This document shows, in pieces, positions 17,309-25,524 of a stretch of DNA of 64,000 nt. Origin of the DNA: Halorubellus sp034808145 (lineage in GTDB: Archaea; Halobacteriota; Halobacteria; Halobacteriales; Natrialbaceae); the NCBI RefSeq assembly GCF_034808145.1, contig NZ_JAXHGM010000003.1:428056-492055 (forward strand), in the 5' to 3' direction. The notes below the pieces were generated by a model. It saw only the letters and a program-made list of their open reading frames with translations. It did no database searches and was not told the DNA's origin. A program made the position numbers and the translations under genes. How positions within the stretch are numbered: the first letter of the stretch is position 1; each line of letters begins with the position of its first letter.

Positions 17309-18898
17309 TCACCGATAGGCGGCTTCGATAGCCTCCGCCAGGACCTTCGGTCTCCGGTAGTGTTTGCTCACGGGCGGAACCTCCTCGTCGAGATCCAGCA
17401 GATCGTAGACCGCAACCATCGCCGACCGGACCGAGTACTCGACGGTGAACACCACGTCTCTGTCGACCTCGGCGTACTGACCGAGGAACGCGAGGTTGTT
17501 CGAACCGTCGGGGACGACCGCCGGGCGGTCCCCGGGTTCACGAGGCTGGAAGTGCGCCGTGATGAACGGCATCATCGCGGGAATGCAGTTCACGTCCTCC
17601 AGCAGCTCCGGCAGTCGGTCCTCACAGTCTAGGTGGTAACACAGCTCCTGGAGGATCTCCCGGCCGGTACACTCGGACATCGGCTTCTCGACGTAGTTCC
17701 CTTCACGGTCGGGGAACAGCCCGTAGCCCCAGAAGACCTTCACGTCGTCCGGCTGGTTCGCGAAGTGGGGCTGCGCGGCGACCACGGTCGACAGCAGCCA
17801 GTTCGACCCGAGGTAGGTAACGAGCCCGTTGCCGGGGGCTTCGTCCGTGAACTCGACGATGCGGTCGAACAGGTCGGTGTTGCGAAGCGTGACGGTGAAC
17901 GACTCCCACTTCGTCTCCGTGACGTTGTCCGCGAACGCCGACGGGTTCCCGAACTGCGGGTTCCCATCCGCGATGGACTTCCAGAGCTCCCAGGACGCAC
18001 CGGTCTCGTTCAGGTCCGGCGCCTCGTCCATCGCTCCGAGCGAAGTCCCGTCGGTCATCGAGCCGTTGGTCACGAACACCAGGTCGGTCGGCTCGACCGG
18101 AATCGTCTCCGTCCCGCTGTCGGTCTCGCAGTGAATCTGCGTGACCGTCCGGCCAGCCCGGGAGGTCACGATGTCCATGTCGGTCACCTCGTGCCCGTAC
18201 TCGAAGGAGACACCGCGGTCCTCGAGCCACCGTCGCAGCGGGAGGATCATCGAGTCGTACTGGTTGTACCTGGTCCGGTCGACCCCCTCCATCGTATGGA
18301 GCCGGGGGAACTCGTGGAGGAACCGGTACATGTAGCGACGGACCTCCGCGACGCTGTGCCAGGGCTGGAACGCGAAGATAGTCGCCCAGACGTACCAGAA
18401 GTTCGTCTCGAAGAAGTCGTCGGCGAACCACTCTTCGATCCGAGTGTCGCCGAGTCGCTCCTCTGGCGTCACCAACAGCTCGACCATCGAGCGCCGGTGG
18501 CCGCCGGTGAGTCCGTAGTTCGAGGCGTCGACCCGCGTCGCACCGTCCATCAGCCGCGTCTCGGCGTACGACTGGTGCGTCTCGTTGAACTCGTTCATCT
18601 CCGCCTTGACCGACCGCGAGGGGTCTTCGAGCGACGGGATCGTCCGGAACAGATCCCACGTACACTCGTAGGCGGGGAAGTTGAACATCCGGCCGCCACG
18701 GATGACGTATCCCTCCTCGGGGTCGCCTGCGCCGTCCATCGCTCCGCCGACGACGTCCAGCTTCTCGTAGACGTGGATGTTCTCGCCGGGCATATTCCCG
18801 TCTCTGACGAGGAAGGCTGCGCCGGCCAGTGACGCGATACCACCGCCGGTGAAGTGCGCTTCGCGATCGGTGACGTGGGGTCGTTGGTGAATGGTCAT
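17309..18898 (-). CDS. ohyA: Oleate hydratase (myosin-cross-reactive antigen family)
   Basis: The 529-residue protein is an FAD enzyme of the oleate hydratase family, which adds water to the cis double bond of unsaturated fatty acids to give 10-hydroxy acids. Visible markers are the dinucleotide motif GGGIASLAGAAFLVRDG (residues 18-34), YEKLDVVGGAMDG for the ribose and the family stretch RGGRMFNFPAYECTWDLFR near residue 68. NGSMTDGTSLG lies mid-protein, and LGQYAEVDRDVVFTVEYSVR near the C-terminus is the end of the FAD domain. Haloarchaeal membranes contain isoprenoid ethers, not fatty acids, so the natural substrate is likely environmental fatty acid, and detoxification is plausible. A regulator of the HTH_10 type lies upstream on the same strand. 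Third-position GC is slightly lower than in the neighbours, compatible with transfer from bacteria. Confidence 0.92.
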   Translation of the reverse strand: MTIHQRPHVTDREAHFTGGGIASLAGAAFLVRDGNMPGENIHVYEKLDVVGGAMDGAGDPEEGYVIRGGRMFNFPAYECTWDLFRTIPSLEDPSRSVKAEMNEFNETHQSYAETRLMDGATRVDASNYGLTGGHRRSMVELLVTPEERLGDTRIEEWFADDFFETNFWYVWATIFAFQPWHSVAEVRRYMYRFLHEFPRLHTMEGVDRTRYNQYDSMILPLRRWLEDRGVSFEYGHEVTDMDIVTSRAGRTVTQIHCETDSGTETIPVEPTDLVFVTNGSMTDGTSLGAMDEAPDLNETGASWELWKSIADGNPQFGNPSAFADNVTETKWESFTVTLRNTDLFDRIVEFTDEAPGNGLVTYLGSNWLLSTVVAAQPHFANQPDDVKVFWGYGLFPDREGNYVEKPMSECTGREILQELCYHLDCEDRLPELLEDVNCIPAMMPFITAHFQPREPGDRPAVVPDGSNNLAFLGQYAEVDRDVVFTVEYSVRSAMVAVYDLLDLDEEVPPVSKHYRRPKVLAEAIEAAYR

Positions 18899-19001
18899 TG
18901 TGGGTCTCTCCGTTCGAGTCGGTCACGGCGTGGGTCGTCGTCCCGTTACGTGTAGGAGTACGCTGGTTTCGGCGGTAACGCTTTGCAGGATAATCCCGGT
19001 C

Positions 19002-19010
19002 ATTTATACG
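19002..19010 (-). promoter_or_regulatory. Possible TATA box of ohyA
   Basis: Read on the minus strand CGTATAAATG fits the archaeal TATA box. It stands 104 bases before the ATG of ohyA and 78 bases after the HTH_10 gene, so ohyA may have its own promoter with a leader of about 80 bases. Confidence 0.4.
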
Positions 19011-19087
19011 TAGAAGGGCGGCAACACGCGGCTGCGGCTTCGACGAACAGTCACACCGTCGTCCGTCGACACTCCTCGTATCAGGCG

Positions 19088-19729
19088 CTATTGCGGGCTC
19101 GCAACCGTCTCTGCGACGAGTTGCTCGTGGCCGCGTCGAAGGCGTTCGGAGAGCGCGGACGTGGTCGTATCGAGTTCCTCCGCGAGTGCGGCAAGGTCCG
19201 TCTTCCGCGGCACTTCGAAGTAGCCCGTGCGATAGGCGACACGCAATGCCTCCCGCTGTGGTTCGGTCAGGCCGTAGCTCTCGGGACCGCCCTCGGCTTC
19301 GATGAGCCGACGCGGCTGGAAGTCGATGCCGCTGTCACGACAGGTGTCGCTGAACGCTTCGAGCGCGCTTCGATCCGCGAACTGGGCGCTGACCTGCCAT
19401 CCGTGTTCGGTCACGAGCGCACCGCTCGGATACGTCTGACGGTCGACGAGCTCGCCGTAGGTTCCGACGTACGCCGTATCCAGGACGACCCGATACCGCG
19501 ATTCGACGAGCGCCGACTCGATGGCGACGAAGTCGACGACCGAGTCCGCTTCACGCAATGCCGCCTCGACGTCGTCCGGGTCGACACCGGTCGTCGAGAA
19601 GACCAACGCCGGCTCCCCATCGGTACCCAGTACGGTGTTGTCGACCGTCAGTATCGTATCGACCGTCGCCGCAACGCTACAGAGCGGAAGCGCCGCCGAA
19701 TGCAGCTCGAACTCACAGATGACGCCCAT
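19088..19729 (-). CDS. HTH_10 (bacterio-opsin-activator type) regulator
   Basis: A 213-residue protein that ends in the haloarchaeal HTH_10 domain (residues about 150-210). The core is LTEPQREALRVAYRTGYFEVP, then TDLAALAEELDTTTSALSERLRRG, the usual second half of the domain. The N-terminal 140 residues are a beta-rich sensor of the type seen in Bat-like regulators without PAS or GAF domain. I take ATG 19729 as start because MGVICEFELHSAALPL is the family-style opening; a GTG or ATG at 19777 would add 16 residues. Its position before ohyA on the same strand suggests that it controls fatty-acid hydration. Confidence 0.82.
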   Translation of the reverse strand: MGVICEFELHSAALPLCSVAATVDTILTVDNTVLGTDGEPALVFSTTGVDPDDVEAALREADSVVDFVAIESALVESRYRVVLDTAYVGTYGELVDRQTYPSGALVTEHGWQVSAQFADRSALEAFSDTCRDSGIDFQPRRLIEAEGGPESYGLTEPQREALRVAYRTGYFEVPRKTDLAALAEELDTTTSALSERLRRGHEQLVAETVASPQ

Positions 19730-19819
19730 ACTGTGGCGTCCGAACAGCGCACTGTAATACTGTGGGTCTGCTGTCACTGGGGTACCCGACTGGCTCAGAC
19801 GACGAAGTGCCGTACGTCC

Positions 19820-21040
19820 TCAAACGTCCCCGTCGATGACCGCTGCGACCCGCTCGTGGTCGAACAGTTGTTCCTCTCCGGAGAGCTCCGGGTACGGGCC
19901 TCGCTCGTAGGTCGGCCACTCGCCGAAGACGTCGGGGTACAGCTGCTTGGCGGTCATCTCCAACTGGAAGAGGTTGAGGATCGGCCCCTGGTACCTGGCG
20001 CCCTGTGCGTAGACGCGGTCGTTCTTCACGGCGGAGAGCTTCGATGCGACAGCGTCCTCCTCGAAGGCGGTCCGACGTTCGGCCATATCCGTCCCCGGCT
20101 CCATCCCGCCGAGGTGCAAGATCACGTCGGGATCCGCATCCAGCAGCTTCTCGAAGTCGATGACGGAGTTGCTCTCGACGCTGCCCTCGAACGCGTCACG
20201 AGGCCCGAGCGGCCGGGTGTGTGCCGTCAGGAACCCCGGTGTGTTCATCGTGTACGTGTAGATTTCGTCGACGTCGGCGGCGGCGATCATGACGGCAGTC
20301 GGTCGTTCGGACCGCGCCGGCAGGTCCGCCTCGATGGTCGCCAGCAGGTCGTCGCGGACGGCGGCGAGTGCCTCGTACCGCTCCCGCTCGCGGAACGCCT
20401 CGGCGACGACCTCGAACTGCTCCCAGAGTCCGTAGTACTCGTAGCCCTCGGCGTAGTCGCCGGTCGGTTCCCGATGGATGTCGCTGAGGGAGTTCCCGAG
20501 CCACGGGGAGACGTTCTCGGCGATCTCGTCGATGTCGGCCGCGTCCCAGTTCTCCTGTTGGGTGATCCACGCGGGGTCGGCGAGGTGGACGTCGCTTTCG
20601 AGCGCGTAGAGTTCCTCCTTGTCGGGTTTCCAGGAGGAGTAGAGGCCGGTCCAGTCGAGCGAGACGCCGGGGAGGCGCTCGACGTACTGGTTCCACAGGC
20701 CGTCGTAGTAGTCCGGGGCGTGCATCGCGGTGACGTCGTCGCCGTGCCCGAGCGCGAACGCCATGCCGGCGTGGTGAGTGAGCCGCGTGAACACCGTCTC
20801 GGGTGGTTCGTCGAAGGTGACCTCGCCCATCGGGGACATCCGCACGGCGTACGAACCCCGTTCGGTCGTGGTGGCCGACGTCTCGCCCGTGGCCGTGTCC
20901 GACGATTCGGCGGTCGTCGTCGATTCGGAACCGGACTGGCTCGCGCATCCGGTGAGGAGCCCGCCGCCGATGACTGCGCTCCCGTACTTCATGTAGTCCC
21001 GTCGCGTCGGTGTCTGGCGTTCGCTGGAATCGTCTCCCAT
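19820..21040 (-). CDS. Iron(III)-siderophore ABC transporter substrate-binding lipoprotein
   Basis: The 406-residue protein has a Tat-type signal (TPTRRDYMKYGSAVIGG) and a lipobox GGGLLTGC with Cys at residue 32. A Ser/Thr/Glu-rich spacer follows. The remainder follows the helical-backbone binding-protein fold of the BtuF/FhuD class: ETVFTRLTHHAGMAFALGHG in the N-lobe, ESDVHLADPAWITQQEN, and a C-lobe with DPDVILHLGGMEPGTDM and AVKNDRVYAQGARYQGP. Two iron boxes precede the gene, which supports iron or siderophore uptake rather than cobalamin. No permease or ATPase gene is adjacent, so it must work with a transporter encoded elsewhere. It faces the same way as the HTH_10 and ohyA genes. Confidence 0.88.
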   Translation of the reverse strand: MGDDSSERQTPTRRDYMKYGSAVIGGGLLTGCASQSGSESTTTAESSDTATGETSATTTERGSYAVRMSPMGEVTFDEPPETVFTRLTHHAGMAFALGHGDDVTAMHAPDYYDGLWNQYVERLPGVSLDWTGLYSSWKPDKEELYALESDVHLADPAWITQQENWDAADIDEIAENVSPWLGNSLSDIHREPTGDYAEGYEYYGLWEQFEVVAEAFRERERYEALAAVRDDLLATIEADLPARSERPTAVMIAAADVDEIYTYTMNTPGFLTAHTRPLGPRDAFEGSVESNSVIDFEKLLDADPDVILHLGGMEPGTDMAERRTAFEEDAVASKLSAVKNDRVYAQGARYQGPILNLFQLEMTAKQLYPDVFGEWPTYERGPYPELSGEEQLFDHERVAAVIDGDV

Positions 21041-21044
21041 AGGA

Positions 21045-21060
21045 TTTAGGCCTGCCTAAA
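21045..21060. promoter_or_regulatory. Iron box 1 (DtxR/Idr-type operator)
   Basis: TTTAGGCCTGCCTAAA is a perfect inverted repeat (TTTAGGC, two bases, GCCTAAA). It matches the known TTAGGC-GCCTAA shape bound by DtxR-family iron regulators (SirR/Idr in haloarchaea). It begins four bases upstream of the ATG of the binding-protein gene, so a bound repressor would cover the leader or start. Confidence 0.85.
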
Positions 21061-21080
21061 AGTTGAAAAGCGTTCCGAAC

Positions 21081-21096
21081 TTTAGGCCAGCCAAAA
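21081..21096. promoter_or_regulatory. Iron box 2 (imperfect)
   Basis: TTTAGGCCAGCCAAAA repeats the left arm of box 1 and has one mismatch in the right arm. The two boxes start 36 bases apart, between three and four helical turns, so two dimers could bind on similar faces. Confidence 0.75.
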
Positions 21097-21514
21097 CTAG
21101 GTGAAGCCCACCGCAGCGCGGACACATCGGCGACCTCCTCTCGAACGCCTGCAGCGTCCGCTTGCGAGTCCCGGTCTCCACCGACCTGCCGGTTGAGCGC
21201 GTCACTCTCCCCTCGGTCGCGCCTGACACGCGACAACGGGGACGGGAGGGTCGTGCACTCGTCGTTCGCACCACTACGACAGGACGGTTCGGAAACGGAC
21301 GAACGGGCGAACCGCCTCTCGACGGTCGTTCCGTGCGCGTCAGTGGACGAAGTGGGTTACCATCGCGTTCGTCAGCGAACGGTGGCGGTTCGACCAGCGT
21401 CCCGTCCGAACCTGGACACACGCGCGGCCTCCCCGTCGATTCCGACGGGCTTCTCGGGGGGCGCTGGTCTCGTGGCACCGCCATCGTGCATCTCTCCGAG
21501 GACGCCGGCGGCGG
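21097..21514. other. Intergenic region without recognised genes
   Basis: About 420 bases between the iron boxes and the small TrkH-linked gene. Reading frames here have no sensible composition and overlap each other. The region may hold the promoter for the binding-protein gene on its left border; otherwise I see nothing. Confidence 0.5.
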
Positions 21515-21718
21515 TCACTCCTGAAGCCCTCGATACAGGGCATACGTGACGAACACGGCGATATACCCGAGCGCGAGGACTTCGGTGACGACCGACCTGC
21601 CGAGAACGACGACCAACACGATCACGAGCGGCCCGAGCAGCAGCAGCGAGTCGAACACGCGGTCGTCCGCGCCGGCCTCGAACACCGACTCGATGACCGG
21701 CAGCTTGCTCGGTCTCAC
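21515..21718 (-). CDS. Small membrane protein coupled to TrkH
   Basis: A 67-residue protein with two hydrophobic helices, LLLLGPLVIVLVVVLG (residues about 25-40) and VLALGYIAVFVTYALYRGL (about 46-64), after a polar N-terminus. The start is GTG at 21718 and it overlaps the TrkH stop in a GTGA, so translation is coupled. A small two-helix protein behind TrkH recurs in haloarchaea; it might be an accessory subunit, but this is an inference from gene order alone. Confidence 0.75.
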   Translation of the reverse strand: MRPSKLPVIESVFEAGADDRVFDSLLLLGPLVIVLVVVLGRSVVTEVLALGYIAVFVTYALYRGLQE

Positions 21719-23262
21719 GTGTATAGCCCTCCACGCTTGAGCGCGGTTCGAAGCAGCACGAGCACCGGGATGATCTCGAGGCGCCCGATCCACATGTTGA
21801 ACAGGAACGTGAGCTTCCCGATCGTGGGCAGCGACTCCGCCCCCGTGATGCCCGACGAGAGGCCGACGTTCCCCTGTGCACTGGCGACCTCGAACAGGAC
21901 GTTCGTGAGCGAGTACTCTCCGGACGGAAGCGCGAGCAGCAAGACGAACGTGCTGAGCACGAGGAAGGTGATCCAGAGAACGACGATGATGGCCGCCTCC
22001 ATGAACTCGCGACTGGCCTCCTCCTCGTTCAGGCGACGTCCATTGATCTCCAGTCGCCGGACCGCACTGTCCGGATAGAAGACGTCCGCGACGTGATACC
22101 GGATGCCCTTCACGAGCGTCAGTCCGCGGATGAGCTTGATACCGCCCGCGGTGGAACCCGCTGCACCCCCGACGAACATCCCGAACGTCACCGTGAGTTG
22201 GGCGTACGACGGCCACCGCCCGAGTGCGACGTTCGTCGCATCGACGGCGGTCTGGAACCCCGTACAGGTAGCCGCCGAGACGAACTGGAAGAGCCCGTAG
22301 CGCACGGCAGCAAACGGCGTCTCGTAGGGCCCCCCGTAGTAGAGGAACCCCCATAGCAACGCCGACCCGATACCCATGTACCCGAACACCCATCGCGTCT
22401 GGAGGTCCGAGTAGAAGTTCCGGATGTCCCCTTGCAGGATGAGGTAGTGAACGGGGAACGCGATGCTCCCGAGCACCATCACGGGAACCAGCACGAAGTC
22501 TATCGCGGCGCTATCGTAGGTCGCGATCGAGTTGTCGGTGATCGAGAAGCCACCGGTCGCGAGCCCGGTCATCCCGTGATTGATTGCCCCCCAGATTGGC
22601 ATGCCAGCCAGCCACAGCGCGAGGATGCCGATGAAGGTGAACAGGATGAATATCCACCAGATGGTGCGGACCGTCGAGACGATGCTCGGGTGGATCTTCT
22701 CCGAGCGTGCCTCGCTCTCGTAGAGCGTCAGCGACCCGCTGCCGGGACGCGACAGGATCGCCGTCGTCAAGACGATGACGCCGACGCCACCGATCCACTC
22801 GGTGAACGTCCGCCACCACTGGAGCGTCCGTGGAAGCACCTCCTCGTTGTCGGTCATCGTGAGCCCGGTGCCAGTGAACCCGCTCATGCTCTCGAAGACG
22901 GCGTTCACTGGGTCGGTGAACGCGGCTAACGTCGACGTCTGTGCAGCGGCGAATCCGGGGAGGTCGAGCTGGGCGCCCCACGCGATGGCGAGGAACGGGA
23001 GCGACCCGAAGAGACCGACTGCGGCCCATCCCGAGGCCGCGACGACCATCCCGTGGAGTCGCCCCGGAGCTTTGGCGTCCTGGAACCGGTGATGGAGTAT
23101 CCAGCCGATTCCCACCGGGACGACTGCGGACACGAAGAGCGCTGGGAGCGCATAGTACTCTCCCCAGAGGAGGGGGACGACGAGCGAGACGAGCATCAGG
23201 CCGCCGAGCGCCTCCAGGATGCGGCCGAGGTCCCGGCCGACAGTCGCAACCGACCCGTTCAT
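21715..23262 (-). CDS. trkH: Trk potassium uptake system membrane subunit TrkH
   Basis: The 515-residue membrane protein is a complete TrkH. The four selectivity-loop regions are visible: ESMSGFTGTGLTMTDN, INHGMTGLATGGFSITDN, QFVSAATCTGFQTAVDA and ASAQGNVGLSSGITGAESL. The gating region with GGAAGSTAGGIKLIRGLTLV follows loop 3. TrkH conducts K+ (or Na+) inward and is gated by the ring of TrkA proteins in the cytoplasm. The chosen ATG at 23262 opens with MNGSVATVGRDLGRI; an in-frame GTG at 23310 would add 16 residues. It is transcribed after TrkA (stop 23320, 58 bases upstream) and before the small membrane protein. Compare with the second, broken Trk pair at 34431-37359. Confidence 0.95.
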   Translation of the reverse strand: MNGSVATVGRDLGRILEALGGLMLVSLVVPLLWGEYYALPALFVSAVVPVGIGWILHHRFQDAKAPGRLHGMVVAASGWAAVGLFGSLPFLAIAWGAQLDLPGFAAAQTSTLAAFTDPVNAVFESMSGFTGTGLTMTDNEEVLPRTLQWWRTFTEWIGGVGVIVLTTAILSRPGSGSLTLYESEARSEKIHPSIVSTVRTIWWIFILFTFIGILALWLAGMPIWGAINHGMTGLATGGFSITDNSIATYDSAAIDFVLVPVMVLGSIAFPVHYLILQGDIRNFYSDLQTRWVFGYMGIGSALLWGFLYYGGPYETPFAAVRYGLFQFVSAATCTGFQTAVDATNVALGRWPSYAQLTVTFGMFVGGAAGSTAGGIKLIRGLTLVKGIRYHVADVFYPDSAVRRLEINGRRLNEEEASREFMEAAIIVVLWITFLVLSTFVLLLALPSGEYSLTNVLFEVASAQGNVGLSSGITGAESLPTIGKLTFLFNMWIGRLEIIPVLVLLRTALKRGGLYT

Positions 23263-23319
23263 GCGTCCCTCGTCCGTACGACCGGCGTTCCTGCGGTCGT
23301 CCACGAGCACATCGTCTGC

Positions 23320-24006
23320 TTACTGCGGGTCGTCTTCATAGTGGCCAAAGATGTCCGTGATCTCCGGGTCGGCGCCGATACCAGAGTACACCGTCAGCAG
23401 GTCACCACCCTCGATCATCGTATCCCCGCGAGGGGTGATCGGATGGTCGTTCGACTCTCGTTCGATCGCGACGACCAGCATCTCTTCGGTGATGAGCCCT
23501 GCCTCCGTTGCTTCCTGAAGCGTCTTCCCCGCGACAGGCGCTCTGTCGGTGACCGTGATCTCGAAGACCTCCGCGTCGTCGCCGACCCGCATGTAATCGA
23601 CGATCGCGGGCCGTGCGACGGCTCGATAGAGGTACTCGGCGATGAGCTGTTGCGGGTTCTGTATCGTGTTCACCCCTATCTGCTCGAACAGCCCCATGTG
23701 CTCCGGGTTATGAACGACCGAGAGGATCGCGGGTATCTCGAACTCCTGGGCGAGCAGACAGGTCATCACGTTCGTCGCGTCCTGGTCCGTCGTCGAGATG
23801 AGCGCATCGGCCTCCTTCGCACCGGCGTCGGCCAACGTGTCCTTGGTCGTGGCGTCGGCGTTCAGGACCAGGCAGTCGAACCGGTCGGCCGCTCGATTCG
23901 CGCGTTTCTCGTCCAGCTCGATGACGACCACCTCGTTACCGGACTTCGTCGCAATGTCGATCAGTGGTGTGCCGATATCGCCAGCGCCGATGATGATGAT
24001 GTACAT
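23320..24006 (-). CDS. trkA: Trk system potassium uptake regulator TrkA
   Basis: The 228-residue protein has one RCK_N domain (residues about 1-125; MYIIIIGAGDIGTPL is the nucleotide-binding start, then VVVIELDEKRANRAADRF for the ribose). It also has one TrkA_C domain (about 145-225; EVFEITVTDRAPVAGKTLQ). TrkA binds NAD(H) or ATP and opens TrkH. It is first in the trkA-trkH transcript. A longer haloarchaeal TrkA has two such halves; here a single half is complete and intact. The regulator gene at 24344 is divergent and also carries a TrkA_C domain. Confidence 0.95.
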   Translation of the reverse strand: MYIIIIGAGDIGTPLIDIATKSGNEVVVIELDEKRANRAADRFDCLVLNADATTKDTLADAGAKEADALISTTDQDATNVMTCLLAQEFEIPAILSVVHNPEHMGLFEQIGVNTIQNPQQLIAEYLYRAVARPAIVDYMRVGDDAEVFEITVTDRAPVAGKTLQEATEAGLITEEMLVVAIERESNDHPITPRGDTMIEGGDLLTVYSGIGADPEITDIFGHYEDDPQ

Positions 24007-24173
24007 AGTTTTCAGACCTCAAGTCTCCGCATGATCGTTTCGCGAACCGACATCGGGGACTCTTCCTCTCCGCGTGCCATCACGAGTGCGGACACGTAAC
24101 CCTGGGGTCATACACGAAGGCATATCTCGCAACGATAAATATCCACCGTCATCCCAAACGATTGCGTAGGAAT

Positions 24174-24188
24174 AAACGAAATTCGTTT
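24174..24188. promoter_or_regulatory. Inverted repeat AAACGAA-A-TTCGTTT, probable operator
   Basis: A perfect 7-bp inverted repeat around a single A, between the divergent trkA and regulator genes. Its place suits binding by the divergent Lrp-type regulator, which could control both genes. Confidence 0.5.
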
Positions 24189-24305
24189 CCTATCGTTCCT
24201 CTGCGTCGCTGGGCCGTCTACTGCCCATCTACGAGAGATAGAGCCAACGTGTCGCTATCGATTTCCGGACAGCCTTCCGAGAATCGAACGGACACCCCAT
24301 AGTAA

Positions 24306-24313
24306 CTTAAAAG
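24306..24313 (+). promoter_or_regulatory. TATA box of the Lrp-TrkA_C gene
   Basis: CTTAAAAG lies 31-38 bases before the ATG at 24344. Archaeal transcription starts about 25 bases after the box, so the transcript has hardly any leader. Confidence 0.55.
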
Positions 24314-24343
24314 CAGCTGTGTCACCAATCCTGCCGTATAAAT

Positions 24344-25087
24344 ATGGCCCTTCAAATCGATACGATAGACGAACAGATACTCTACTATCTGTCGCAAGAA
24401 GCCCGGCACACGTCCGCACCCGATATCGCAGCGGAGGTCGACGTCTCGGCGCCAACCGTCCGGAACCGTATCCGTCGACTCGAAGAGGCGGGCGTGATAC
24501 GAGGATACCACGCGGACGTCGACTACCAGAAGGTGGGCGGGCGACTCACGAACCACTACGTCTGCAGTACCGGCTCTCGCGATCGGGAGGAGATGGCCCA
24601 GCGCGTCCTCGACGTGCCCGGCGTGATAAACGTCCGGGAGATCATGTCCGGCAAAGGCGATCTCCGGATCACGGTCGTCGGGACGGATACGGATAACCTC
24701 ACGCGGGTCGCACAGGGGATCACGTCACTCGGCATCGAGATCGACGACGAGGACCTGATTCACCGGGAGTACTTCCGGCCCTACGCTCCATTCGGCCCCC
24801 GGGACGAGGCGTCGGCATCAGCAGTCACTGGCGTTGCGGGACTTGCCGGCGACGCGGACGTCATCGAAGTGCTCGTCAGAGACGCAGCGCCAATCGCCGG
24901 GAAGACGCTCCAGGAGGCGAACGAGGACGGACTCATCCCCTCCGACGTACTGGTCGTCCGGATCAACCGCGACGAGGGAAGTATCACGCCGACGGGGGAG
25001 ACGACCATCAAAGAGCGCGACTTCGTGACGATCCACTCACGGTCCGGTGTGACCGAAGAGACCCTCGAAGTCTTCACTGGAAACTGA
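24344..25087 (+). CDS. Lrp/AsnC-type regulator with C-terminal TrkA_C domain
   Basis: The 247-residue protein begins with an AsnC-type helix-turn-helix: IDTIDEQILYYLSQEARHTS, then IAAEVDVSAPTVRNRIRRLE. It continues with the Lrp ligand-binding region (DVPGVINVREIMSGKGDLRI), and ends with a TrkA_C (RCK_C) domain, residues about 165-245 (DVIEVLVRDAAPIAGKTLQEA). That C-terminal domain closely resembles the one in TrkA next door (VAGKTLQEATEAGLI). RCK_C domains bind small ligands including cyclic di-AMP, so the protein probably senses the same signal as TrkA and controls trkAH transcription. It is divergent from trkA. Confidence 0.93.
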   Translation: MALQIDTIDEQILYYLSQEARHTSAPDIAAEVDVSAPTVRNRIRRLEEAGVIRGYHADVDYQKVGGRLTNHYVCSTGSRDREEMAQRVLDVPGVINVREIMSGKGDLRITVVGTDTDNLTRVAQGITSLGIEIDDEDLIHREYFRPYAPFGPRDEASASAVTGVAGLAGDADVIEVLVRDAAPIAGKTLQEANEDGLIPSDVLVVRINRDEGSITPTGETTIKERDFVTIHSRSGVTEETLEVFTGN

Positions 25088-25458
25088 CGACGCGAACACG
25101 TCCGTCTCACCGTCACCCGCGTTCGCGGTTCGGAGATCGACTGACTGGCCGAGCGGCCATCCCCGGACGGACCTTCCAACGCACCCGTGATGGACTCTTG
25201 CTGCTAGGCTCGCTCGTTCAGAACTCCCAGCGCGGACGCTGGAGGTACCAGCACCGCCACGTCAGTCTGGCCGAGACAGCGACGGTCTCCTCGTACGCGT
25301 CGTCATGGCGCAGTACGTGCGTTCACGGAGCCGTTCGAGTATCACGAAGCTGATGACGCGGTCGTCAGCAACGGCTCCCCACAGGGCACCTCCGGTCCGC
25401 ACGTGGTCGCGACGAGTCCTTGGGTAACTGGCAGCTGGCAAGCCTTCTGCAACTTGGC
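25088..25458. other. Intergenic region without recognised genes
   Basis: About 370 bases after the Lrp-TrkA_C gene. I found no reading frame with coding character, tRNA or obvious repeat. The downstream border is the four-half-site operator. Confidence 0.5.
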
Positions 25459-25493
25459 GTAACAGGCTGTAACGTTTTGTTACAAATCGTTAC
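25459..25493. promoter_or_regulatory. Symmetric four-half-site operator
   Basis: Half-sites GTAAC at 25459 and 25469 and the reverse form GTTAC at 25479 and 25489 are spaced exactly 10 bases apart and are symmetric about base 25476. The inner pair gives TGTAAC-GTTTT-GTTACA. A possible TATA element (GATTATG, 25494-25500) follows directly, 25-31 bases from the ATG at 25525. A protein bound here would sit next to the TATA and BRE region. Confidence 0.75.
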
Positions 25494-25524
25494 GATTATG
25501 TGGGTGGCCGAGACACCGACACGT

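Larger units (their letters stand above)
24007..24343. promoter_or_regulatory. Divergent control region trkA / Lrp-TrkA_C regulator
   Basis: An AT-richer stretch of 337 bases between two divergent genes. It holds an ATATTTATCG element (minus strand, near 24133-24142) that could be the trkA TATA box, and CTTAAAAG at 24306-24313, which is well placed as the TATA box of the regulator gene. The inverted repeat at 24174-24188 lies between them. I see no gene here. Confidence 0.6.
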
